Shown one piece after another: positions 1 through 5,626 of a DNA stretch of 5,626 nt. Under the pieces are notes generated by a model. That model made no database searches and was not told the origin of the DNA. It worked only from the letters and a program-made list of their open reading frames with translations. A program made the position numbers and the translations under genes. The stretch comes from Candidatus Coatesiibacteriota bacterium. GTDB taxonomy: Bacteria > B130-G9. Each line of letters opens with the position of its first letter. Positions within the stretch are counted from its first letter, which is position 1. The DNA is taken from contig QMNL01000141.1 in the NCBI GenBank assembly GCA_003647755.1, positions 1-5,626 of the forward strand, given 5' to 3'.

Positions 1-53
1 ATCGTTGAGGGGAGCTGTAAATTGCATGTTACAAATTGGTAAAATGTTCGCGG

Positions 54-94
54 CTGTCGCGTGAGGCCAATGGTTGTCTGCAAAAGCGCGACAG
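54..94 (-). terminator. Inverted repeat downstream of cca, possible terminator
   Basis: CTGTCGCG at 54-61 and CGCGACAG at 87-94 form a perfect 8-bp inverted repeat with a 25-base loop, beginning 11 bases past the cca stop. In the minus-strand transcript the stem is followed after a few bases by a short AUUUUA stretch, so the U-tract is poor and the loop is large for a classic Rho-independent terminator. It may end the transcript or protect its 3' end. Positions 1-53 beyond it show no gene. Confidence 0.35.
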
Positions 95-104
95 TTGAGC
101 CTGC

Positions 105-1547
105 TCACTCGGTCTTGCGCCCGCGGTCTCCACTGGAAGGCGCCTCGGCAGACAGGTTCTCGTCCTTGCTCAAGTCAAGAAGGAACTTCTTCGCAGCGTC
201 CTTGTCGTTCGGTATCTGCCCGGTCAGCACTGCATCGCGAAGCTTGGCCTTATATTTGCCGACGAGCGGGCCCGGCTCGATACCCAGCAGCGCACATATC
301 TCATGGCCATCCAACGGGGCCCTTATTCTGGAGACCTGCTCCTTCTCATCGATTGTCTCGATACGCCTGCGCAGCTCGCGCGCAGAATCGAGCAGCTTCT
401 GCGACCCCGTGAGCGCCCCAATGTCCGCCTCATAAAGGTCGAGCTGTTTTTGCAGGGATTGGCCGAGTCGCTTGATAAGCCTTCGGATTGCAGCGTCCGT
501 CCACTCCTCCGAGTAGTTGATCATGTGGTTTCTCACCAGCGATGCGACCTCGTTAATCAGCTTGTTGGGAAAGTGCAGTGCACGCAGTCTCCTCGACGCT
601 ATCTCGGCCCCGATGTGCTCGTGGCCGTAGAAGACGACGCGGTTGTCCTTGAGCATCTTAGCCTGAGGTTTGCCGGCATCGTGGAAGAGCGCAGCGAGCC
701 TCGTTGCGAGGTCCTTCCGGTGCAGGTTTCCCAGCACAGAGAACGTGTGGTGAAGAACATCTTGGCTATGGAATCGCTTGTCTTGCATAATCCCGCCGAG
801 CGACTCGATCTCAGGCATGACAACTCGTAGGAGGTTCAGCTCGTGAAGCAGCTCAAACCCCTGTTTGGGCCTGTCGGAGAGAATCGTCAGCTGCAGCTCC
901 TTCGCGATGCGCTCCACCGCCGCCCCCTCGACGAGGCGCGGGTTCTGGGCGATGTAGTCACGGACTGAATCGTGAACCTGAAACGCGAGCGAGCAGGAGA
1001 GACGGACGGCTCGGAGCATCCTGATTGGGTCATTGGCGAGTGTAATGCGAGGGTCAAGCGGGCAGCGTAGGATACGTTTCTTGATGTCGTCGATGCCTCG
1101 CCCGGTCAGGTCGTACAGTCGTCCCTGATTGCTCGCATTGAGGCCGACAAGCAAGGCGTTGGCGGTGAAATCTCTCCGCGTGATGTCGCTCGTATCGCCG
1201 ATGGTGTAGTCGTCAGAGACATGAAGTGCAGCGCCAACTATCTCGACCTGCGTTGTATCGCCCCCGGTGCCAACCAGGAAGTGAAGCGTGCCAAAACGGT
1301 CGAAGCAGACCGGATGACTACCGTGGAGGTGGCCTGAGGCCATCTTGGCGAACTGATCGGCCGAGATGCCAGCTGGGTTAGTGGTATCGATCAGCAGATC
1401 GAGGTCAAGGACAGGTCTTCCGAGAATAGTGTCCCTCACCGTGCCCCCGACGACAAAGCATGGCACGTTCTGCGCCTCGGCAACCTGCGAGATGCTCCGC
1501 AGGATTGAGGCTATCTTCGGCTCGAAGCGCAAGTCAGCCCGTTGCAT
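105..1547 (-). CDS. cca: tRNA nucleotidyltransferase (CCA-adding type) with HD domain
   Basis: This 480-residue protein belongs to the class II tRNA nucleotidyltransferase / poly(A) polymerase family, which adds or repairs the 3' CCA of tRNAs in the cytoplasm. The head domain (about 28-150) carries GGTVRD (34-39), the metal-binding acidic pair D48 and D50, and RRDFTANAL (124-132). The nucleobase-selecting motif reads NDPIR (172-176); D173 and R176 are present, but the usual leading Glu is Asn. RIAKEL (213-218) lies in the RNA-binding neck. An HD phosphohydrolase-type domain follows (about 260-342), with HHT (266-268), HD (289-290), GHEH (308-311) and NH (340-341). The C-terminal tail is polar and probably disordered. 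The ATG at 1545-1547 is the only in-frame ATG before the conserved head; no Shine-Dalgarno sequence is evident and an in-frame stop lies six codons upstream. It starts 90 bases after selA on the same strand. The family is certain. Whether it adds CCA, only CC or A, or poly(A) cannot be told from sequence alone. Confidence 0.93.
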   Translation of the reverse strand: MQRADLRFEPKIASILRSISQVAEAQNVPCFVVGGTVRDTILGRPVLDLDLLIDTTNPAGISADQFAKMASGHLHGSHPVCFDRFGTLHFLVGTGGDTTQVEIVGAALHVSDDYTIGDTSDITRRDFTANALLVGLNASNQGRLYDLTGRGIDDIKKRILRCPLDPRITLANDPIRMLRAVRLSCSLAFQVHDSVRDYIAQNPRLVEGAAVERIAKELQLTILSDRPKQGFELLHELNLLRVVMPEIESLGGIMQDKRFHSQDVLHHTFSVLGNLHRKDLATRLAALFHDAGKPQAKMLKDNRVVFYGHEHIGAEIASRRLRALHFPNKLINEVASLVRNHMINYSEEWTDAAIRRLIKRLGQSLQKQLDLYEADIGALTGSQKLLDSARELRRRIETIDEKEQVSRIRAPLDGHEICALLGIEPGPLVGKYKAKLRDAVLTGQIPNDKDAAKKFLLDLSKDENLSAEAPSSGDRGRKTE

Positions 1548-1584
1548 TCGTGCATCTAGTGCTCAAGAGACGCAGAACCACGGG

Positions 1585-1605
1585 GCTGCGCAGGCTTCCA
1601 GCAGC
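1585..1605 (-). other. Small hairpin in the selA-cca gap
   Basis: GCTGC at 1585-1589 pairs with GCAGC at 1601-1605, with an inner GG/CC pair (1593-1594 with 1598-1599). It lies in the 90-base gap between selA and cca. There is no U-tract after it on the minus strand, so it is not a convincing terminator; partial attenuation or a processing site is conceivable. The rest of the gap shows nothing recognisable. Confidence 0.25.
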
Positions 1606-1637
1606 GGCCTCTCGCACCCGCGGACGTGCATCAGTGT

Positions 1638-3095
1638 TCATCGATCTTCATTGGCGGCTGCCACCCGGAAGGCATCCACGAGCGGCTCGATGTCATCCTC
1701 AAGCAAGGTTCTGGGGTCTATCAGAACTTTTTGCTCGGCTATTCTCGTTATCACGGGCACCTCGGCCAAGCGGAGCGCCCTCTCGATAGCATCAGCGGAC
1801 ATCTTTGAGCTGGAAACCGACACCAGGACGGTCGGCAGCTCCAGAAGGGGCATGGAGCCGCCGCCTGCTTTCGAGTAGCCCGGCTCGACCCCAACTTCAA
1901 AGTCGCTGCCCAGCACGTTTTGAAGCGAGGCCCGAATCTCCTCCGCCCTGACGCTGAGCTCGTTGACCGAGGCCGTCAGCATCGAGAGCGTGGGGATGAA
2001 CTCGGCGAAACGCGTCGGCCACCTCACGTAGAGCCCAAGCGTTGCATCCAGCGCAGCAAGCGAGAGCTTGTCTATCCGAAGCGCCCTGGCCAGCTGGTTG
2101 GCCGCGGCCCTCTCCACGTAATCGCTCCTGCCCACGATGATCCCGGCCTGCGAGGCGCCGAGCAGCTTGTCGGCACTGAAGGTAACGACGTCCGCTCCAG
2201 CTGTTACCACGTCTCGGACAACTGGTTCATCGATCCTGAGGCCATCGGGCATGGCAAGAGACTGCTCTCCAGCCAGCAGCCCGCTGCCCAGGTCAACCAT
2301 GAACGGCAGATTATACCTCTTGCTCAACACGGACAGTTGCTGCACGGGGACGTCCTCTGTGAAACCGACAATGCGGTAGTTGCTGGTGTGAACTTTCAGG
2401 ATGAGCGCCGTGTCGTCCGTTATCGCGCGCTCATAATCGGCGAGCTTCGTCTTGTTCGTCGAGCCAACCTCGCGAAGGACGGCCCCGGAGGCGGACATGA
2501 CGTCCGGCATCCTGAAGCTGCCGCCAATCTCGACGAGCTCGCCTCGCGAGACGATGACCTCCCTGCCGGGTGCGAGCGTGTTGAGGCAGAGCAGGACTGC
2601 GGCGGCATTGTTGTTGACGACGAGGGCGTCCTCGGCCCCGGATAGCGCTTGGAGAGGCTCGACCACGTGCTTCCAGCGCTTGGAGCGCATGCCCTGTCCG
2701 AGTTCATACTCTAGATTGCTGTAGCCCGACGCAGCCGTTACCACGGCTTCTATGGCCTCCTTCGGGAGAACCGACCGGCCGAGGTTGGTGTGGATGATAA
2801 CGCCGGTCGCGTTCACGACTCGCCTCATCCCGCAGGAGACCGTTGCGTGAACCTTCCTGGCTACATCATCGGCCAGGGCATTGAGATCGAGTCGCAGCTT
2901 GCCCTCTGTTTCAGCAAAACAGCGAGGGTTGTCTTGTCCGGAGAGGATCGAGCCGCGCAGCTGGTCCAGCACCTCTGCCGCACAGCGCGAGATGACAGAC
3001 CTCTCCACATCAGAGGCGAGGTCCGTTAGCTCCGGCCGGTTCAGGAGCTTCTCCACCGAAGGCAGCTGCCTCAAGAGTTCGGCGTTGGTTGTCAT
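1638..3095 (-). CDS. selA: L-seryl-tRNA(Sec) selenium transferase SelA
   Basis: SelA is a cytoplasmic PLP enzyme, a ring-shaped decamer in characterised bacteria, that converts Ser-tRNA(Sec) to selenocysteinyl-tRNA(Sec) using selenophosphate. At 485 residues it is slightly longer than E. coli SelA (463). The N-terminal tRNA-binding region opens with LRQLPSVEKLL (8-18). The catalytic core follows: NATGVIIHTNLGRS (95-108), YSNLEYELGQG (125-135), NNNAAAVLL (161-169), SRGELVEIGGSFRMPDVM (183-200), GSTNKT (211-216), KVHTSNYRIVGFT (234-246) and VDLGSG (267-272). The PLP lysine is K310 in SADKLLGASQAG (307-318), where family members such as E. coli have SGDKLLGGPQAG; the lysine is kept but three neighbouring residues differ. 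The C-terminal part has ARALRIDKLSLAALDATL and ends with a PVITRI segment, as expected. The ATG at 3093-3095 has an AAGGAAA Shine-Dalgarno sequence 8 bases upstream. It lies between the small cysteine-rich gene and cca, and is not followed by selB as in many genomes. The stop is TGA. Confidence 0.97.
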   Translation of the reverse strand: MTTNAELLRQLPSVEKLLNRPELTDLASDVERSVISRCAAEVLDQLRGSILSGQDNPRCFAETEGKLRLDLNALADDVARKVHATVSCGMRRVVNATGVIIHTNLGRSVLPKEAIEAVVTAASGYSNLEYELGQGMRSKRWKHVVEPLQALSGAEDALVVNNNAAAVLLCLNTLAPGREVIVSRGELVEIGGSFRMPDVMSASGAVLREVGSTNKTKLADYERAITDDTALILKVHTSNYRIVGFTEDVPVQQLSVLSKRYNLPFMVDLGSGLLAGEQSLAMPDGLRIDEPVVRDVVTAGADVVTFSADKLLGASQAGIIVGRSDYVERAAANQLARALRIDKLSLAALDATLGLYVRWPTRFAEFIPTLSMLTASVNELSVRAEEIRASLQNVLGSDFEVGVEPGYSKAGGGSMPLLELPTVLVSVSSSKMSADAIERALRLAEVPVITRIAEQKVLIDPRTLLEDDIEPLVDAFRVAAANEDR

Positions 3096-3101
3096 ACCCA
3101 G

Positions 3102-3108
3102 TTTCCTT
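3102..3108 (-). promoter_or_regulatory. Ribosome binding site of selA
   Basis: On the minus strand the sequence AAGGAAA ends seven bases before the selA ATG, with AGGA at 8-base spacing. This is a clear Shine-Dalgarno sequence and supports independent, efficient initiation of selA despite its short distance from the preceding small gene. Confidence 0.75.
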
Positions 3109-3159
3109 CAAGCCGTTCACATGGTGCCTGAGAGGATCGAGCGCAGTGGCGAATTCGCA

Positions 3160-3357
3160 TCATCTGCCCGATGTGTGAAGCGCCACGAAACGTGCTATCG
3201 AGCGATCGTAGGTCTTCTCGACATCGTCAGGGAAATAGCACGCTGGCAGCTCGCCCAACCGCCGATGGTAGGCAATGCACTCGCAGCACAGACCCTTCTT
3301 GTCGCACGGATATGTGCAGTTACAGAACTTCAGATTCTCTTTCTGTTTGCACTCCAT
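3160..3357 (-). CDS. Small cysteine-rich protein, DUF6485-like
   Basis: This is a small soluble protein of 65 residues with eight cysteines: C3, C12, C14, C18, C24, C25, C27 and C40, plus H31. The pattern CNCTYPC, KGLCCEC, YH and ELPACYFP resembles the family I recall as DUF6485, whose function is unknown. The cysteine density suggests a zinc site or Fe-S cluster(s), but no ligand set can be assigned. No signal peptide or membrane segment is seen. The start was placed at the ATG at 3355-3357 because relatives, as I recall them, begin with MEC and a weak GGGAT lies about 10 bases upstream. Two further in-frame ATGs at 3364-3369 would add four residues (MMLK). The stop is TGA, 64 bases before selA on the same strand, so it is probably the first gene of the selA transcript. 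The gene is convincing: its cysteine codons and family-like motifs are coherent. Its role is unknown. Confidence 0.82.
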   Translation of the reverse strand: MECKQKENLKFCNCTYPCDKKGLCCECIAYHRRLGELPACYFPDDVEKTYDRSIARFVALHTSGR

Positions 3358-3389
3358 CTTTAACATCATCCCATCATCGTTAGACCCCT

Positions 3390-3418
3390 ATAATATCAGT
3401 CAATCAGGACTATACCAT
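3390..3418 (-). promoter_or_regulatory. Possible sigma-70-type promoter for the cysteine-rich gene / selA / cca cluster
   Basis: On the minus strand a TATTAT hexamer (3395 to 3390) could be the -10 element. The hexamer 17 bases upstream, ATGGTA (3418 to 3413), matches the -35 consensus poorly, at three of six. Transcription would begin near 3383, about 25 bases before the small gene's ATG. A TTGACT (3403 to 3398) also lies here and might be the -35 of an alternative promoter with a weak AACGAT -10. The same AT-rich core reads TATAAT on the plus strand (3389-3394), but with no acceptable -35. The promoter region is likely; the exact elements are uncertain. Confidence 0.35.
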
Positions 3419-3495
3419 TAGGAAGCAAAGAGGAAAATCGGCGGCGGGCTTGAAATAATCGAGGCAGGTGATACGTTGCATTCTCCTCAACTATC

Positions 3496-3538
3496 GTATA
3501 AGGTTGTGGTGTGTAAAACGCCAAACAGTATAAGGGTG
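3496..3538 (+). repeat. Pair of short direct repeats upstream of the activase gene
   Basis: GTATAAGGTTG at 3496-3506 and GTATAAGGGTG at 3528-3538 agree at 10 of 11 positions, with start points 32 bases apart, about three helical turns. Each contains a TATAAG hexamer. They could be a paired regulator site or two alternative -10 elements, or chance in an AT-richer spacer. The match is read directly; the function is not known. Confidence 0.4.
3504..3534 (+). promoter_or_regulatory. Possible promoter for the activase gene
   Basis: TATAAG at 3529-3534 matches five of six -10 positions. TTGTGG at 3504-3509 is a weak -35 with a long 19-base spacer. Transcription would start near 3541, just ahead of the ribosome site, leaving a very short leader. 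A second TATAAG at 3497-3502, with TTGCAT at 3476-3481 (15-base spacer), is an equally weak alternative. Confidence 0.25.
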
Positions 3539-3542
3539 ATTT

Positions 3543-3549
3543 GGGAGGT
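3543..3549 (+). promoter_or_regulatory. Ribosome binding site that fixes the TTG start of the activase gene
   Basis: GGGAGGT lies 9 bases before the TTG at 3559-3561. An in-frame TAG at 3553-3555 excludes any earlier start, and the conserved GIDVGS ATP-binding motif begins only four residues in, so a later start would destroy domain 1. Together these make TTG the best-supported start. Confidence 0.8.
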
Positions 3550-3558
3550 ATTTAGGGC

Positions 3559-5626
3559 TTGCTTATAGGCATCGATGTTGGTTCTGTGGCACTCAAGGCT
3601 GTCCTAATGGACAGCAACCGCCGGGTGATTGAGCATTACTACGGGCGGATCAAAGGCCGACCGCTTCAGATGGTCAGGGATGTGCTCAAGGACATGCTTT
3701 CGCGCCACAGTCAAGACAAGATTAGGGCCATCTGCGCGACTGGCGCAGGCGGGAGGCTGGCCGCCGAGCTTCTCAACGGCATCTTCGTCAACGAGGTCAT
3801 AGCACAATACCTCTGCGCTGTGCACTTTGACAAGAGAGTAAGGACCGTCATCGACATCGGCGGTGAGGATTCGAAGCTGTTGCTGATCGCGCTGGACGAG
3901 GCTACGGGCGAGCCTATGGTCTCGGACTTTCAGATGAACAGCGTCTGCGCCGCGGGGACAGGCTCTTTTCTCGACCAGCAGGCCACGCGACTCGGCGTTT
4001 CGATCGAGGGAGAGTTCGCCGAGCTAGCGCTGAAATCAAAGAGTCCGCCTAGGATAGCTGGCAGGTGCAGCGTTTTCGCGAAGACTGACATGATTCACTT
4101 GCAGCAGGAGGGCACTCCCGTTCACGACATTGTTGCAGGCTTATGCTATGCGTTGGCGAGGAGCTTCAAAAGCAGCGTCGTCAAGGGCACCAAAATAGAG
4201 CCGCTGGTCTCGTTCCAATCGGGCGTTGCGTCAAACACGGCTATGGTCAAGGCGCTCAAGGACGTCTTGGGGTTGAGGGACGAGGAGATGCTGGTTCACG
4301 AGCAGCACAACATCGCGGGGGCAATCGGTGCTTGCCTGCACTATCTCACCTCGAAGGACATTCCGGAGCGGTATTTCGAGGGCTTATCCAGGCTCGAGGA
4401 GTTTCTGAAAAAACCATCTGAGGACGAGAAACACCTGCCGGTGCTCTCGCTGGACAGGGTCGTGTTCGCACGCGGAGATGGTTCGGGACATGCCCAGGCC
4501 CCCGGCGCAAGTGGCCCACTGAAAGTCTATTTGGGGATAGATGTTGGCTCCATCAGCACGAACGTAGTAGCCATCGATGAGAACCTCAATCTCCTGGCAA
4601 AGAGCTATCTCATGACTGCTGGCCGGCCAATTGACGCAGTTGCCACGGGCCTTGCCGAGGTTGAGGCAAAACTGCCGTCCAACGTGGAGGTAGCCGGCCT
4701 GGGGACGACGGGCTCGGGCCGGTATATGACAGGAGAGGTAACTGGCGCAGACACCATTAGAAACGAGATCACGGCGCAGGCCACGGCGGCCGCGGCAATA
4801 GACCCGAGGGTTGACACGATCTTCGAGATTGGCGGGCAGGACTCCAAGTTCATCAGCCTCGAGAACGGGGTGGTGGTTGATTTTGAGATGAACAAGGTCT
4901 GTGCGGCTGGGACAGGCTCGTTTCTCGAGGAGCAGGCCGAAAAGCTCAACATCAGCATTAAGGAGGACTTCGCAGACGAGGCGATGAGCTCAAAGGCTCC
5001 GATCAGGCTCGGAGAGCGGTGCACGGTCTTTATGGAGTCAAGCGTTACTCACCATCAGCAGTGCGGGGCTAAGCGGAGGGACATACTGGCGGGGCTGGCA
5101 TATTCAATTGTCTATAACTACCTCAACCGCGTCGTGGGGAATAAGAAAGTCGGCAACACCATCTTCTTCCAGGGTGGTGTGGCGTTCAACCGCTCGGTTT
5201 GTGCAGCCTTCAGCATGGTTACGGGCAAGAAGATCACGGTGCCTCCGAATCACGAGGTTACAGGCGCAATCGGAGCGGCAATGCTTGCGAAAGATGCTAT
5301 GCAGGGCCGCGGGAAGAGCAAGTTCAAGGGATTCAATCTCAGGGACCGCAAGTGGGAGTTGGAGACGTTCGAGTGCCACGATTGTCCGAACGCCTGCGAG
5401 ATCCGCAAAGTTACTGTGCAGGGCGAGCCGCCCATCTATTATGGTTCAAGGTGTGGCAAATATGATGTCCGTAAAAAGGCGGCAAGCGAGGCGCACGCTC
5501 TGCCGGACCTTTTCGCCGAGCGTGAGAAACTCCTGATGCGGTGGCATCGCAAGCCGGATGACACCTCAGGAGCCGGCCTTACAATAGGGATACCCCGGGC
5601 GCTGTTGTTCTTCGAGCTGTATCCGA
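3559..5626 (+). CDS. Tandem acyl-CoA dehydratase activase (BcrAD/BadFG-type), 3'-truncated by window end
   Basis: This frame stays open for 689 codons to the window edge. It encodes two ATPase domains of the BcrAD/BadFG (HgdC-like) activase family, which use ATP to drive low-potential electrons from a [4Fe-4S] cluster into a dehydratase or double-cubane partner. Domain 1 (about 3-260) has GIDVGS (4-9), IDIGGEDSK (98-106), CAAGTGSFL with C130, GRCSVF with C170, and FQSGVASN (219-226). A linker (about 261-322) leads to domain 2 (about 324-580): GIDVGS (326-331), EIGGQDSK (423-430), CAAGTGSFL with C448, GERCTVF with C488, and FQGGVAFN (537-544). A four-cysteine segment (C606, C609, C613, C632) and IGIPRALLFFELYP (676-689), typical of the start of DUF2229, follow. 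Full-length relatives are often over 1000 residues and continue into an HgdB/D-like Fe-S part, not visible here. The TTG start is forced: TAG at 3553-3555 is in frame two codons upstream, GGGAGGT at 3543-3549 is a well-placed ribosome site, and the activase fold begins at residue 3. The true substrate is unknown. Confidence 0.93.
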   Translation, partial: MLIGIDVGSVALKAVLMDSNRRVIEHYYGRIKGRPLQMVRDVLKDMLSRHSQDKIRAICATGAGGRLAAELLNGIFVNEVIAQYLCAVHFDKRVRTVIDIGGEDSKLLLIALDEATGEPMVSDFQMNSVCAAGTGSFLDQQATRLGVSIEGEFAELALKSKSPPRIAGRCSVFAKTDMIHLQQEGTPVHDIVAGLCYALARSFKSSVVKGTKIEPLVSFQSGVASNTAMVKALKDVLGLRDEEMLVHEQHNIAGAIGACLHYLTSKDIPERYFEGLSRLEEFLKKPSEDEKHLPVLSLDRVVFARGDGSGHAQAPGASGPLKVYLGIDVGSISTNVVAIDENLNLLAKSYLMTAGRPIDAVATGLAEVEAKLPSNVEVAGLGTTGSGRYMTGEVTGADTIRNEITAQATAAAAIDPRVDTIFEIGGQDSKFISLENGVVVDFEMNKVCAAGTGSFLEEQAEKLNISIKEDFADEAMSSKAPIRLGERCTVFMESSVTHHQQCGAKRRDILAGLAYSIVYNYLNRVVGNKKVGNTIFFQGGVAFNRSVCAAFSMVTGKKITVPPNHEVTGAIGAAMLAKDAMQGRGKSKFKGFNLRDRKWELETFECHDCPNACEIRKVTVQGEPPIYYGSRCGKYDVRKKAASEAHALPDLFAEREKLLMRWHRKPDDTSGAGLTIGIPRALLFFELYP

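Larger units (their letters stand above)
3370..3558. other. Divergent intergenic region
   Basis: About 190 bases separate the leftward selA cluster from the rightward activase gene. The left end is AT-rich with promoter-like hexamers facing both ways. The middle has a GC-rich block around 3439-3450. The right end holds the TATAAGG direct repeats and the ribosome site of the activase gene. I found no tRNA, no clear riboswitch-like structure and no convincing small ORF in it. Confidence 0.6.

Noticed and set aside
1..53. Possible end or start of another gene at the left edge
   Set aside because: The stretch is AT-richer, with stops in several frames and no recognisable peptide. It is too short to judge.
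303..830. A 175-codon open frame on the plus strand opposite cca
   Set aside because: It is the antisense shadow of the HD and C-terminal part of the nucleotidyltransferase, with no domain or ribosome site of its own.
1920..2645. A 241-codon open frame on the plus strand opposite selA
   Set aside because: It is antisense to a clearly conserved gene, has no recognisable motif and no ribosome site. Long open antisense frames are expected in GC-rich coding DNA.
3006..3162. Possible selenocysteine read-through at the TGA ending the cysteine-rich gene
   Set aside because: The frame stays open for about 50 codons and a GCGAATTCGC palindrome follows the TGA at once. However, the extension overlaps selA out of frame and resembles nothing, and the protein already ends where a family member would be expected to. 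Chance is the better explanation.
3389..3394. Perfect TATAAT on the plus strand as the main activase promoter
   Set aside because: No acceptable -35 hexamer lies 16-18 bases upstream, and the site overlaps the opposite-strand TATTAT. It was kept only as a remark.
3421..3520. Possible tRNA(Sec) gene (selC) near selA
   Set aside because: There is no long acceptor stem, no TTCGA-type T-loop and no UCA anticodon in a foldable context on either strand. The 1548-1637 gap was also examined and does not fold as a tRNA.
4605..5024. A 139-codon open frame on the minus strand opposite the activase gene
   Set aside because: The plus strand here encodes conserved activase domain 2 motifs; the minus-strand translation is low-complexity and unrecognisable.

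Overview
The window looks like a piece of chromosome from an anaerobic bacterium of moderately high GC content that uses selenocysteine. The selenocysteine inference rests on a full-length selA. The anaerobe inference rests on a large activase of the oxygen-sensitive 2-hydroxyacyl-CoA dehydratase / double-cubane reductase type, plus a small cysteine-rich DUF6485-like protein. The phylum cannot be fixed from this sequence; Deltaproteobacteria, Clostridia, Spirochaetes or an uncultured candidate phylum would all fit.

Layout. A leftward (minus-strand) cluster fills positions 105-3369. Read in its own direction it holds a roughly 65-residue protein with eight cysteines, then selA (L-seryl-tRNA(Sec) selenium transferase), then an HD-domain tRNA nucleotidyltransferase (CCA-adding type). 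Gaps are 64 and 90 bases, with no strong terminator between genes, so one transcript is plausible. Past the last gene, at 54-94, an 8-bp perfect inverted repeat may be the end of the unit. A 190-200 base divergent intergenic region (about 3370-3558) separates this cluster from a rightward gene that starts at a TTG codon at 3559 and runs off the right edge. It encodes at least 689 residues: two complete BcrAD/BadFG-type ATPase (activase) domains in tandem, a four-cysteine segment, and the first residues of a DUF2229-like domain.

How the genes may work together. SelA converts Ser-tRNA(Sec) to selenocysteinyl-tRNA(Sec), and the nucleotidyltransferase builds or repairs the CCA end that every tRNA, including tRNA(Sec), needs for charging. 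The leftward cluster therefore has a tRNA 3'-end theme. The small cysteine-rich protein has no known function; its place as first gene of the selA cluster is its only clue. The rightward gene belongs to ATP-driven electron-transfer systems that push low-potential electrons into a partner Fe-S component. Its link to the sel cluster, if any, is only a shared promoter region. No selB, selC, selD, mobile element, CRISPR array, rRNA or tRNA gene was found. The points most worth a second look are the tandem activase with both cluster-cysteine pairs retained, the altered active-site loop of SelA, and the eight-cysteine protein beside selA.
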